DNA from: Bacillota bacterium
GTDB lineage: Bacteria > Bacillota > Clostridia > Lachnospirales > Lachnospiraceae
Assembly (NCBI GenBank): GCA_023402845.1
Contig: JAEYFP010000010.1
Span: 101,798-165,797 of the forward strand
Direction of reading: 5' to 3'
DNA length: 64,000 nt
Shown here: positions 9,141 through 18,002 of the stretch, piece after piece
How positions within the stretch are numbered: the stretch's first letter is position 1
How the letters are laid out: each line of letters opens with the position of its first letter
Notes under the pieces: model-generated
Database searches by the model: none
Seen by the model: only the letters and a program-made list of their open reading frames with translations
What the model was told of the DNA's origin: nothing
Position numbers and translations under genes: made by a program

Positions 9141-10244
9141 TTATTGCGGATTCTCGACTGCCTGATAGACCTGATTGGCCGCCGAAGGAAGGACTACAGC
9201 GTCTTCCTTTTCCCAATAGAGATGGACGGACGTGCCTGCCGGAAATTCCTCAAGTTTCGGAGATTGATTAATCCGAAGCTCTTTGCCGTTTGCAAGCAGC
9301 ACAATCACCTTATGTACATTTCCGATGAATACATACTCCTTGATTACACCGGGACAATGGAACCCATCCACAGGCTGAAGCGACAGCTTCAGATTTTCCG
9401 GCCGAACCGAAATATCGACAATTTCACCGATTTTGGCCGTCTCATCAACTGCAGTGACACTTCCCGTCTCAAGCGTTACCTCGATCTCGTTTCCGTTCCT
9501 GCTGTTTACCGTGCCGTAAAACAGATTGGATTCCCCGATAAAGTCAGCGACGAATTTGGAATTCGGTCTGTTGTAAATATCCTTCGGACGATCAAGCTGC
9601 TCCAATACGCCTTCAGAAAGAATCGCAATCCGGTCGCTCATTGCCAGGGCCTCCTCCTGGTCATGTGTCACATAAATAAAGGTGATTCCCAGTTTTTTCT
9701 GCAGTCTCTTTAATTCAAACTGCATCTGCTTGCGCAGCTTTAAATCCAGTGCGCCCAGAGGTTCATCCAGCAAAAGCACCTTTGGTTGGTTAATCAGCGC
9801 TCTTGCAATTGCCACACGCTGCTTCTGGCCGCCCGAAAGCTGGTTCGGTTTTCGGTTCTCATATCCGATCAGCTGCACAAGCTCCAGCATCTCCCCGACT
9901 CTTTTATGGATTTCCCCTTTGGGTATTTTTTTTATACTGAGTCCGAAAGCAATATTTTCATAGATCGTCATATGCGGAAACAATGCATAATTTTGAAACA
10001 CCGTATTGACCTCTCTGTGGTAAGGCTCTACTTCCTGAATTTCCTTGTCTTCAATATAAATATCGCCGGATGTCGGCCTCTCAAACCCGGCTATCATACG
10101 CAGCGTCGTTGTCTTGCCGCAGCCGGAGGGTCCGAGCATCGTAAGAAATTCTCCTTCAAAAATATCCATACTCAGGGATTTGACGACCCTGTTCTCTCCA
10201 TAATCTTTGCATACGTTTTCTATTCTGATCATTGCCTTTTTCAT
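9141..10244 (-). CDS. potA: Spermidine/putrescine ABC transporter ATPase PotA (copy 1)
   Basis: Cytoplasmic ATP-binding subunit of the polyamine importer, 367 aa. Visible motifs are Walker A GPSGCGKTTT near residue 38, the Q-loop in TVFQNYALFPHM, the ABC signature LSGGQKQRVAIARAL, Walker B VLLLDEPLGALD and the H-loop THDQEEA. The C-terminal third is the OB-type (TOBE) regulatory domain usual in PotA. It starts 92 bp after the potD1 stop, across a perfect 13-bp hairpin, and is followed by potB1 and potC1. Confidence 0.95.
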   Translation of the reverse strand: MKKAMIRIENVCKDYGENRVVKSLSMDIFEGEFLTMLGPSGCGKTTTLRMIAGFERPTSGDIYIEDKEIQEVEPYHREVNTVFQNYALFPHMTIYENIAFGLSIKKIPKGEIHKRVGEMLELVQLIGYENRKPNQLSGGQKQRVAIARALINQPKVLLLDEPLGALDLKLRKQMQFELKRLQKKLGITFIYVTHDQEEALAMSDRIAILSEGVLEQLDRPKDIYNRPNSKFVADFIGESNLFYGTVNSRNGNEIEVTLETGSVTAVDETAKIGEIVDISVRPENLKLSLQPVDGFHCPGVIKEYVFIGNVHKVIVLLANGKELRINQSPKLEEFPAGTSVHLYWEKEDAVVLPSAANQVYQAVENPQ

Positions 10245-10278
10245 GACTGTTCCCCGCTTTCCTTTTCCGTTTATAAGG

Positions 10279-10315
10279 AAAGGACAAGAATGCTTTCCTT
10301 ATATTCTTGTCCTTT
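10279..10315 (-). terminator. 13-bp stem-loop between potD1 and potA1
   Basis: Perfect inverted repeat: 10279-10291 pairs with 10303-10315 around an 11-nt loop. On the minus strand there is no clear T-run, so full termination is doubtful. Such stems after a binding-protein gene often act as partial terminators or 3'-end stabilisers, keeping the binding protein more abundant than the ATPase and permeases. That role is inferred. Confidence 0.6.
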
Positions 10316-10336
10316 CATCCTTTGAAAACCGAAACT

Positions 10337-11398
10337 CTAGTTCTTCAGGTTGTTCCAAACATCCACAACCTTCGTCATATCGTCTCCAATATCCTTCAAA
10401 TACACGATCTTGCCTCTTTCCTCTTCGGGCATATTCTTGATCGGATTGCTCTTATATGCCTCATCCAGATAATCCAATGCGGCTGTATTCGGATTGAAAT
10501 AGGGGAAAACAGTAGAAATTAATGCGCTGTTTTCTGCATCCAAAATATAGTCAATCAGCTGATATCCGTTTTCCTTGTTCTTTCCCTCTTTTGCAATGGA
10601 CAGCATGTCAAAACCAAAATAGACACCTTCCTCCGGATAAATTCCTACAATTGCAGGATTTTCATCCATTGCCAGCGCACACTCCGCACCGTAAATCAGA
10701 CCGATCGGACACTCTCCGTTAATCATCAGAGTCTTGGGTGAATCACCGTTAAACGCATGAATATTCGGTTTTAATTCATCCAGATATTCTGAGGCTCCCG
10801 CAAGCGCTTCATCACTCATATCATTAATATCATAGCCTGCCGCCATACTGGCCATACCGACAACCGCTCTTGCGTCATCTATGATAACAATGGAATCCGC
10901 ATACTCCGGATTTAACAGGTCTTTATAGCCCGTAATTTCATCCTGAATCACATCGGTATTCACTGCGATGACCGCATTGGCGCCCATATACGGGATTCCG
11001 TACTTTCCTTCCGGATCATATTCATTGACCCGAAATTCCTCGCTGATGTTATCCAGATTGCTTAATTTGCTCAAATCCATCTCCTCAATAATGCCATCCT
11101 CAAGAAAAGCATTGTAATAACTCGTCCCGTCCATAATGACATCAAACGTATCTTTGGAGGAGGAAGTCACCTTTGCAAGCATTTCATCCATTGAAGAGTA
11201 ATACGTTACATTGACCTTAATTCCCGTTTCCGTCTCAAAATTATCAAACAATTCCTGCGGAATATATTCGGTCCAGCAAATAATATTTACTTCGCCCGGA
11301 CCCTTTGCACCCTTACTGCCGCAGCCTGTGAGCATGACCGCCCCTAAAGCAGCGACCACACAAAGAAGAACCACCAATTTCTTCATTTTTTTTCTCAT
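10337..11398 (-). CDS. potD: Polyamine-binding lipoprotein PotD (copy 1)
   Basis: Extracellular substrate-binding lipoprotein of the importer, 353 aa from the ATG at 11398, which has AGGAG upstream. The signal peptide ends in a lipobox read as VMLTGCGSKG near residue 22. The mature start VNIICWTEYIPQELFDNF and the later VTYYSSMDEMLAKV block are typical of PotD/PotF proteins. It is first of the transport genes here (order D, A, B, C), 131 bp after glnK, and two stacked hairpins lie in that gap. Ligand choice between putrescine, spermidine and other diamines cannot be decided. Confidence 0.92.
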   Translation of the reverse strand: MRKKMKKLVVLLCVVAALGAVMLTGCGSKGAKGPGEVNIICWTEYIPQELFDNFETETGIKVNVTYYSSMDEMLAKVTSSSKDTFDVIMDGTSYYNAFLEDGIIEEMDLSKLSNLDNISEEFRVNEYDPEGKYGIPYMGANAVIAVNTDVIQDEITGYKDLLNPEYADSIVIIDDARAVVGMASMAAGYDINDMSDEALAGASEYLDELKPNIHAFNGDSPKTLMINGECPIGLIYGAECALAMDENPAIVGIYPEEGVYFGFDMLSIAKEGKNKENGYQLIDYILDAENSALISTVFPYFNPNTAALDYLDEAYKSNPIKNMPEEERGKIVYLKDIGDDMTKVVDVWNNLKN

Positions 11399-11445
11399 AA
11401 TATCTCTCCTTTTCCTTTTGTTATAAAATCTTCTTGCACGGAGTG

Positions 11446-11510
11446 CTTTTGTGTAATAGGAGTACTTTCCTATTACACAAAAGACGCACAAGCTTATGCC
11501 TGTGCGTCTT
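11446..11510 (-). terminator. Two stacked hairpins between glnK and potD1
   Basis: First hairpin: 11481-11490 pairs perfectly with 11501-11510 (10 bp, loop 10) and is followed on the minus strand by TTTTGTG, so it can terminate the glnK transcript. Second hairpin: 11446-11460 pairs perfectly with 11469-11483 (15 bp, loop 8). The two share bases 11481-11483, so they partly compete. No good promoter is seen between them and potD1. Confidence 0.65.
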
Positions 11511-11529
11511 TACACAATGAAACGATATC

Positions 11530-11880
11530 CTAAATTGCTTTATTGCCTCTTTCACCGGTTCTGATACGGACAACCTCTTCGATATTCCTTACAAAGATTT
11601 TTCCGTCTCCGGCATCTCCTGTTGCAACCTTCTCGCTGATTCTCGTAATCAGATCCTCAACTTTTGTATCCTCCACCACCACATTTACCTTAATTTTAGG
11701 AAGCAGATTAATATTCGTTTTAAAGCCCTTAATGACGTTTGTTCCTTCTCCTACGATGCCCCTCTGGGTTCCGCAGCCCATTACACTTGCTATTGTTACG
11801 CCGCCGCAGTGAAATTCATCCAGAATCTCCTTTACTATCTCAAGTCTTTCCGGTTTAATAATTACTTCCAGTTCTTTCAT
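11530..11880 (-). CDS. PII-family nitrogen regulatory protein
   Basis: Small trimeric signalling protein of the GlnB/GlnK superfamily, 116 aa, normal length. The N-terminus (KELEVIIKPERLEIVKEIL) and the C-terminal strand TGDAGDGKIFVRNIEEVVRIRTGE are clear family marks; the latter contains the ATP-binding GDGKIF. The T-loop region reads GTQRGIVGEGTNVIKG and lacks the tyrosine that is uridylylated in enteric PII, so control by GlnD is not expected. A strong promoter lies at 11925-11953. It stands between the amidohydrolase/ALDH/pot2 unit and the pot1 unit rather than beside amtB or glnA. This suggests it senses nitrogen or energy state for polyamine uptake (inferred). Confidence 0.88.
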   Translation of the reverse strand: MKELEVIIKPERLEIVKEILDEFHCGGVTIASVMGCGTQRGIVGEGTNVIKGFKTNINLLPKIKVNVVVEDTKVEDLITRISEKVATGDAGDGKIFVRNIEEVVRIRTGERGNKAI

Positions 11881-11924
11881 TGCTATCCCTCTCTTTCCGC
11901 CAAAGCATCCATTTTCTTTTCCTC

Positions 11925-11953
11925 ATTATAGAATTCCGGTTTTTTTGTGTCCA
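11925..11953 (-). promoter_or_regulatory. Sigma-A promoter of the PII gene
   Basis: On the minus strand TGGACA (11948-11953) and TATAAT (11925-11930) have 17-bp spacing. The match to consensus is near perfect, about 45 bp upstream of the PII start codon. Confidence 0.75.
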
Positions 11954-12035
11954 TGCACCTCCCGACTTATTTTTATAATCCAAAAGAATAATAACTGCTT
12001 ATTTTATAGTATTTCCATTGCTATTCAGCCAAAGG

Positions 12036-13673
12036 TTACTCAGCAACCTTTTTTTGAAAAACAAACCGCCCATCCATAACTGTTGCCAATATATCCGCAT
12101 TTACAATATCCTCTTTGGGTATTGTCAGCAGGTTACGGTCGATTACAGTGATATCCGCATATTTACCTGCTTCCAGTGTTCCTATTTTGTGCTCCATGCC
12201 TACCGCATAAGCAGAGCCCCATGTATAGGCCCGTAAAGTCTGTGCTACAGTCAGGCACTCATCCGGCGTATACGGACCATACTGAACTCCGTTTAAGCCC
12301 TTGCGGGTAACCGCCTGATAAACATTCGGAATCGGTGTGTAATCGGCAATCGGAAAATCTGTTCCCAGAGCAAGTGCCGCATCCGTGTTCAGAATCGATC
12401 TATGGACCCACTCATAATGGCTTCTCTCGATACCGCAGTGATTGATTTTATCAAATTCATCCAGCGGAAGATGAAGCGGCTGCATGGACGGAACAACATT
12501 CAGCTGTGCAAACCGTTGAATATCCTCCGGTCTGATCATCTCAATATGCTCAATGGTATTGCGCAGATTCCGCCTTTCATTTACCATGCCGGATGCTTCA
12601 TAGGCATCCAGCAGGGCATGCACGGCATAGTCTCCGATGCAGTGCACCCTTGTTCCGTATCCGTGTGCATTTGCTTTCAGCACCCATTCTCTATACCGTT
12701 CCTCGGGATAATTCAGATAGCCCTTATCCTCTCTTCCCTCATACGGCTCTGTCATCGCCGCCGTATAGGTTGATGTGACTCCGTCCGCAAATGCTTTTAG
12801 ACCTGCGATTTTCAACAAATCCGTATGATAAATGTCTTGATAGGCATCGATTTCCCCAATCCTTGAAGGATCGACATCCGTCCCAGGATACAGAAACAGC
12901 CGAACGGTCAGCTCTCCTGCCTCCTCCATTTTCTTTACATGCCGGTAAACATCCGTAATTGCATCCGGCAGAACCGCACCCATTTCCGTAAAAGAGGTAA
13001 TTCCCGCAGCATTCAGGCTTTTGACCATCCTTCTCTGCAAAAATTCCGCCTCCTCTGGCGGGAGCTTCGTATCATACTTTCTGCAAAGTGCATCTCCGCC
13101 TTCCCTGACAAGCCCGGTTGGTTCTCCGTTCGGAAAACGATCCACCGATCCGTATGCCGGTTCCCATTCGCTCATATAGCCGCTTTCCTTCAGAGCTGCT
13201 GTATTCATCCACTCCGAGTGTCCGTCTACAGCCCGTAAATAAACGGGTGTATCCGGAAAATACCGGTCCAGGGAATGCTTTGTAGGAAACGGCGCATCAT
13301 TCCAATAGGAGGGAAGCCAGCCATATCCAAAGTATCTCTCCAAGCCGGGATACCTTGCCGCAAACGCAACCATCATCTGGACACAGGCTTCTTCGGAATC
13401 GGCCTTGCTCAATTCCCCGCAAAAATGCTCGCTGGTCATCTGCGCGCCATCCATAAAATGCGCATGTGCATCTATAAAACCCGGCATAATCAAGCCTTCG
13501 GAAAACTCTCTGATCTGGGTGTCATTCCCTATCAGCGGTTCGATTTCTTCCCGCGTCCCAACAGCCAATATCTTTTTTCCCGCTATCGCAACCGCTCCGT
13601 AAAAAGTACGGTCAGTCGTCCCTGTAAATAAATTGCCGCAAAGCACAAGTGCGGCTTTTTTTCCTTCTGCCAT
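12036..13673 (-). CDS. Amidohydrolase family 3 (YtcJ-like) protein
   Basis: Metal-dependent amidohydrolase, 545 aa from the ATG at 13673, chosen for the AAGGAGG site 8 nt upstream. The N-terminal sandwich is followed by GFIDAHAHFMDG, a metal-binding HxH. An inserted domain typical of YtcJ/AepA-type members precedes VHCIGDYAVHALLDAY, then IEHIEMIRPEDI and LGTDFPIADYTP near the C-terminus. Members hydrolyse amide or related bonds in poorly defined substrates. It begins 36 bp after the ALDH stop and ends the potA2-B2-C2-D2-ALDH unit, so it probably handles an N-substituted amine in the same pathway (inferred). The stop codon sits in the loop of a small hairpin. Confidence 0.85.
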   Translation of the reverse strand: MAEGKKAALVLCGNLFTGTTDRTFYGAVAIAGKKILAVGTREEIEPLIGNDTQIREFSEGLIMPGFIDAHAHFMDGAQMTSEHFCGELSKADSEEACVQMMVAFAARYPGLERYFGYGWLPSYWNDAPFPTKHSLDRYFPDTPVYLRAVDGHSEWMNTAALKESGYMSEWEPAYGSVDRFPNGEPTGLVREGGDALCRKYDTKLPPEEAEFLQRRMVKSLNAAGITSFTEMGAVLPDAITDVYRHVKKMEEAGELTVRLFLYPGTDVDPSRIGEIDAYQDIYHTDLLKIAGLKAFADGVTSTYTAAMTEPYEGREDKGYLNYPEERYREWVLKANAHGYGTRVHCIGDYAVHALLDAYEASGMVNERRNLRNTIEHIEMIRPEDIQRFAQLNVVPSMQPLHLPLDEFDKINHCGIERSHYEWVHRSILNTDAALALGTDFPIADYTPIPNVYQAVTRKGLNGVQYGPYTPDECLTVAQTLRAYTWGSAYAVGMEHKIGTLEAGKYADITVIDRNLLTIPKEDIVNADILATVMDGRFVFQKKVAE

Positions 13674-13709
13674 CCGGACACCGCCTCCTTTCCCTTTTAT
13701 CGCTGACAA

Positions 13710-15188
13710 TTAATGCTCATACCACCCTACGACGCCGGGCGTTAAATTAATATTAATCTGTTTAACCTCTTGATATTCCAAAAGGCCGTGAATTCCCAAC
13801 TCTCTGCCGATTCCGCTCATTTTATAGCCTCCCCACGGAGCTTCATTAAATGTTGGATTATAGCAGTTGATCCAGGTAATTCCCGCCCGGATTTCTCTGA
13901 TAACACGATGTGCCCGGGTAATGTCCGAGGTGAATACGGCTCCGGCCAAACCGTAATCCGTATCATTGGCAAGCGCAAGCGCCTCTTCCTCCGACTTGAA
14001 GGTCATTACCGCCACAACCGGCCCGAAGATTTCTTCTTTTACAATCTTCATCTCAGGCTTGCAATCCGCAAAAATCGTCGGCCGGATAAAATATCCATCC
14101 GCACATTCTCCCTCCGTATACCGCTCACCTCCGCATACCAGAGTAGCACCTTCCTCCACACCGCTTTTGATATAGTCAAGTACCCGCTCCATATGCTCTT
14201 TCGTGATAACAGGTCCCATATCGGGATTGTTAACCGGATTACCCAAGGTCATGGCATTTGCTCTTGCCGCCAGTTTTTCCACAAATACATCCTTAATGGA
14301 TTCTTCAACAATAATTCTGCTCCCTGCCGAGCACACCTCACCCTGATTAAAGAAAATGCCGATCATTGCCCATTCCACCGCACCGTCCAGATCAGCATCG
14401 GCAAAAATGATATTAGGGGATTTTCCGCCGAGCTCCAGTCCGATTTTTTTGAGATTTCCGGATGCGGCACGCATGAGGCTCTGTCCGACCTTCGTGCTCC
14501 CTGTGAACGTGACCATATCCACATCCTTGTTTTCTCCCATCTCCGTACCGACTTCAGCATCTCCCTGCACCAGATTGACACAGCCTGCGGGCAGCCCGGC
14601 CTCTTCAAATAGTTCAAACAGCTTGATCGTGCTTAACGGCGCTTTCGGACTTGGCTTGAATACAATGCTGTTTCCCGCTGCCAGCGCAGGCGCCAGCTTC
14701 CATACACTCATTAAAAACGGGTAATTCCAGGGAGTAATCTGTGCACAGACGCCTACCGGCTCTTGAACCGTATAACTGTGCATTTTTCCGAAATTTCCAT
14801 TCACATCATAAACTCCGCCATAGGGGGCCTTTATTAATCCTGCATAATAGCGAAATGTATGAATGCCGTCGTCAACATCCCCTTCTGCCTCACGCAGGGG
14901 CTTTCCGTTGTCCAATGTATCCAGCATTGCGATTTCTGCCAGATCCCTTTCAATCAGAGCCGCAATTTTTAAAAGTACATCTCCCCTGGCCTGAGAATCC
15001 ATCTCTCTCCATTCCCTCGAATGGTAAAAGGATTCCTTTGCCGCATGAACCGCGGTTCTGACATCTTCGATACTGCTCTCCGAAACCTTGGCAAATACTT
15101 CTCCGGTAGCCGGATTAATCACATCAATGACCTTTCCCGATGTTCCTTCCACCCATTTACCGTTAATAAAATTCTTTTTAATTTCCAT
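13710..15188 (-). CDS. NAD(P)-dependent aldehyde dehydrogenase (aminobutyraldehyde/betaine aldehyde type)
   Basis: Cytoplasmic aldehyde dehydrogenase, 492 aa from the ATG at 15188, which has GGAGG 6 nt upstream. Seen in order are TPWNYPFLMSVWKLAPALAA (Asn in the oxyanion site), the cofactor-binding FTGSTKVGQ, the general base Glu in LELGGKSPN, the catalytic Cys in QGEVCSAGSR, and KEEIFGPV. This pattern fits the group that oxidises 4-aminobutanal, betaine aldehyde or gamma-glutamyl-aminobutyraldehyde. With PatA it would turn putrescine into GABA. It follows potD2 by 17 bp in one unit. The substrate is inferred from context. Confidence 0.9.
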   Translation of the reverse strand: MEIKKNFINGKWVEGTSGKVIDVINPATGEVFAKVSESSIEDVRTAVHAAKESFYHSREWREMDSQARGDVLLKIAALIERDLAEIAMLDTLDNGKPLREAEGDVDDGIHTFRYYAGLIKAPYGGVYDVNGNFGKMHSYTVQEPVGVCAQITPWNYPFLMSVWKLAPALAAGNSIVFKPSPKAPLSTIKLFELFEEAGLPAGCVNLVQGDAEVGTEMGENKDVDMVTFTGSTKVGQSLMRAASGNLKKIGLELGGKSPNIIFADADLDGAVEWAMIGIFFNQGEVCSAGSRIIVEESIKDVFVEKLAARANAMTLGNPVNNPDMGPVITKEHMERVLDYIKSGVEEGATLVCGGERYTEGECADGYFIRPTIFADCKPEMKIVKEEIFGPVVAVMTFKSEEEALALANDTDYGLAGAVFTSDITRAHRVIREIRAGITWINCYNPTFNEAPWGGYKMSGIGRELGIHGLLEYQEVKQININLTPGVVGWYEH

Positions 15189-15205
15189 CCTGGCCTCCGT
15201 TTTGT

Positions 15206-16264
15206 TTATTTTTTCAATTCTGTCCACATTTGATCATATAAAGCCAATGTATCCACATCCAGATTTTCCACATATTCTCCATTTGCGATTACCTCTGACG
15301 GGGGATTTTTTGCAGGATTACCGGAATAATCCTCTCCCATAGCCTCCACAGCCTTACTATTGGGATTCAAATACGGGAATTCTGCGGATACCATTTGCGC
15401 GACCTCCGGCTCCAGCATAAAATTGATAAACTTCATGGCATTTTCATAATTGGGGCTTTCCTTTGTAATACACCAATTATCCATAAATACATAAGGTCCC
15501 TCTTCCGGAAATACAACTTCGATGTTATCGTTTTCTTCCATTGCCAGAGCAATTTCGGCATTCCAGATCATTCCCACCGTACAGTCACCCGATATCAGCG
15601 CCGATTTCGGGGAATCCGAATCATACAGCTTTACATTTGATTTTAACGTCAGCAGTTTTTCCTGGATCTCGGCCAATTTAGCAGGATCTGTTTCATTCAT
15701 GCTGTAGCCCATGCTTCGTGCCGTCATTCCGATGATCGCTCTAAAATCATCGAGTACTACCAGCGAGTTTGCAAGAGCCGGATCAAACAGATCTCCATAG
15801 CTCGTAATCTCCAGATCGACCTGATCCGTATTTACGGCAATCGCAGCCACACCGCCCTGATACGGCACCGAATAAACATTGCCCGGATCATAAGAAGGAT
15901 TCAAATAGCTCTCACCTATATTTTCAAGATTTGCAAGTGCTTCCTTGTCAAGCTCTGCCACCATATCCTGTGAAATCAGCTGTGCCACCATGTAGTCGCT
16001 CGGCTGAATAATATCGTAGGCACCCGCCGATTCCGATTTCACCTTTGCAAGCATATCCTCATTGGATGAAAAGGTCGATACATTTACCTTGATTCCCGTT
16101 TCCTCCGTAAACTTTTCGAAAACCGAATCCGGCACATATTCAGTCCATACAAACAGATTCAATTCCCCGGCATCTGCCGATGCCTCCTTGCTTGTGCATC
16201 CTGCCATCACAACCGAACATCCTAAAACAGCCGCGATCAGTGCATACAATTTCATTTTCTTCAT
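15206..16264 (-). CDS. potD: Polyamine-binding lipoprotein PotD (copy 2)
   Basis: Extracellular polyamine-binding lipoprotein, 352 aa. Its signal peptide ends in a lipobox read as VVMAGCTSKEA. The mature protein begins LNLFVWTEYVPDSVFEKF and includes STFSSNEDMLAKV, as in PotD-type proteins. It is related to copy 1 but clearly divergent, and it keeps YLNPNSKAVE and PAKNPPSEVI near the end. The ATG has AGGAGG upstream. It is fourth in the order A2, B2, C2, D2, the reverse placement of the binding protein compared with copy 1, which argues that the two transporters were acquired or rearranged separately. Confidence 0.92.
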   Translation of the reverse strand: MKKMKLYALIAAVLGCSVVMAGCTSKEASADAGELNLFVWTEYVPDSVFEKFTEETGIKVNVSTFSSNEDMLAKVKSESAGAYDIIQPSDYMVAQLISQDMVAELDKEALANLENIGESYLNPSYDPGNVYSVPYQGGVAAIAVNTDQVDLEITSYGDLFDPALANSLVVLDDFRAIIGMTARSMGYSMNETDPAKLAEIQEKLLTLKSNVKLYDSDSPKSALISGDCTVGMIWNAEIALAMEENDNIEVVFPEEGPYVFMDNWCITKESPNYENAMKFINFMLEPEVAQMVSAEFPYLNPNSKAVEAMGEDYSGNPAKNPPSEVIANGEYVENLDVDTLALYDQMWTELKK

Positions 16265-16301
16265 AACTTTTTCCTCCTTTTATTTTTTGACAAAGAGTCC
16301 G

Positions 16302-17099
16302 CTAACTGCGCATCTTGCGCGGAGCGCTTTGCGTTATAACAACCAAAGCAGCGGTTGCAACTAAAATCAGCGTTGAAAGTGCATTGACATCCGGCGCAAC
16401 GCCGCTTTTAATGCTTTCCATTACCTTCAGCGGAAAGGTTTTGACCTGTCCGTTCGTAAAATAGCTGATGATGACATCATCTATCGAAAGCGTAAAGGCA
16501 AGAAGTGCACCGCCGCCAATACCGGGTGCCAATACCGGCAGCGTAACATGGAAAAAGGTGTACACCCTTCCCGCCCCGAGATCCATTGAAGCCTCCTCGA
16601 TCGAATTATCATAGCCGGAAAGTCTTGCCCGGATATTAAAAATCACAAAAGGAATGCTGAAGGTGACATGTGCCAGGACTAAAGTAATCATCCCCCTCGG
16701 AAGCTTTACGTTTGAAAAAATTGTCAGCAGTGAGATACCAAGTACAATTTCAGGAATGACAACAGGAATATAAAGCAGACCATCGATGATATTTTTTCCC
16801 TTGAAATGATATTGATACATACCGACTGCCGCAAGTGTACCGATTGCCGTAGCAAGCAGCGTACTGATCAGCGCCAGCAGCATCGTATTCCCGAACGATT
16901 GCAGAAGCACTTCATTCTCGAACAGCTTTCCATACCAGGAGAATGTAAAGCCCTTCCAGGAAAGGTAAGGCTTTGTTGTGGCCGCATTAAAGGAATTCAC
17001 TACAATGACAATAATCGGTAAAAACAGGAATAGATAAATCAGCCAGCAATATACGATTGAGATTCCCTTTTTCCATTTTTTTTTCGTTTTTTGCTTCAT
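16302..17099 (-). CDS. potC: Spermidine/putrescine ABC transporter permease PotC (copy 2)
   Basis: Inner-membrane permease, 265 aa. A basic N-terminus (KQKTKKKWKK) precedes the first membrane segment IVYCWLIYLFLFLPIIVIVV. The ATPase-docking loop reads EEASMDLGAGRVYTFFHVTLP. It begins 3 bp after the potB2 stop with GGGGGTG upstream. Sequence blocks match those of copy 1 in order, including SIDDVIISYF and the ending region GVAPDVNALSTLI. Confidence 0.92.
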   Translation of the reverse strand: MKQKTKKKWKKGISIVYCWLIYLFLFLPIIVIVVNSFNAATTKPYLSWKGFTFSWYGKLFENEVLLQSFGNTMLLALISTLLATAIGTLAAVGMYQYHFKGKNIIDGLLYIPVVIPEIVLGISLLTIFSNVKLPRGMITLVLAHVTFSIPFVIFNIRARLSGYDNSIEEASMDLGAGRVYTFFHVTLPVLAPGIGGGALLAFTLSIDDVIISYFTNGQVKTFPLKVMESIKSGVAPDVNALSTLILVATAALVVITQSAPRKMRS

Positions 17100-17102
17100 A
17101 TC

Positions 17103-17972
17103 CTACACCCCCAGATTTTCCATATCACCACCGCACTTTTGGTATATCTTCACCAAAAGCAGGGTGATTGCGATCAAAATGACGGATAGTGCGGCTCCCA
17201 GCGGCCAGTTATTGCCGCTCTGGAATTGTCTCTCAATCAGGTTGCCAATAACATCTGACTTTCCGCCGCCTAAAATATCGGCTACAAAGAAATATCCGAG
17301 ACACGGAATGAATACCATGATCGAGCCGGAAAAAATACCGCTTGCGGTTAACGGAAGAATGACCTTGCAAAACGTACGTACTCCTCTTGCTCCCAGATCT
17401 GAGGAGGCCTCAATCAGATTCTGATCCAGCTTTTCCACGGCCGTATAAAGAGGCAACACCATAAAAGGAAACAGACAATAGACCATACCCAGAACAATCG
17501 TACCTCTGTTAAAAAGAAATTCCACCGGTTCTGCCCGAAGATGAAGTCCTGTCAGCACCGTATTCAGCCAGCCGTTTGTGCCTAAAAAGGTTCTCCAGCC
17601 GTAAATGCGGATCAGTGAATTCGTCCAAAACGGAATAATCACCAGCATATACAAGATTGCCTTTCTTTTTGTAAATACTCTCGCAATTAAAAATGCGAAC
17701 GGATATGCCAAAAGGATGCAGATGACTGTCGTCAGCAGCGCAATGACCAGAGACTGCCCGTATATCTGCATATAATCGGCATCAAGAAGGCGTTTATAAT
17801 TATTCAGCGTAAACTGAAAGACAACATTATAGTTTTCATCCAGACTGCAAAATGTCATGATTACCACATAGAGCAGCGGAATTGCTACCAATGCGATCAG
17901 CCACAGTGTTACCGGTCCCACCATTACCATCGCCGGAATCTTATTGGAACGCATCTGATTCTTTCCTTTCAT
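17103..17972 (-). CDS. potB: Spermidine/putrescine ABC transporter permease PotB (copy 2)
   Basis: Inner-membrane permease, 289 aa, with about six hydrophobic segments and the coupling loop EASSDLGARGVRTFCKVILP near residue 197. PFWTNSLIRIYGW is a typical PotB/PotH stretch. The start has a GGGAGAG site and lies 30 bp after potA2. It pairs with PotC2. Confidence 0.92.
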   Translation of the reverse strand: MKGKNQMRSNKIPAMVMVGPVTLWLIALVAIPLLYVVIMTFCSLDENYNVVFQFTLNNYKRLLDADYMQIYGQSLVIALLTTVICILLAYPFAFLIARVFTKRKAILYMLVIIPFWTNSLIRIYGWRTFLGTNGWLNTVLTGLHLRAEPVEFLFNRGTIVLGMVYCLFPFMVLPLYTAVEKLDQNLIEASSDLGARGVRTFCKVILPLTASGIFSGSIMVFIPCLGYFFVADILGGGKSDVIGNLIERQFQSGNNWPLGAALSVILIAITLLLVKIYQKCGGDMENLGV

Positions 17973-18002
17973 CTTATCTCTCCCTTTCTGCTCACAGCCG
18001 CC

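Noticed and set aside
12031..12055. Plus-strand terminator AAAGGTT...AACCTTT followed by T-run at the end of the YtcJ-like gene
   Set aside because: There is no plus-strand gene to terminate. On the minus strand the stem is not followed by a T-run and overlaps the stop codon, so its role is unclear.
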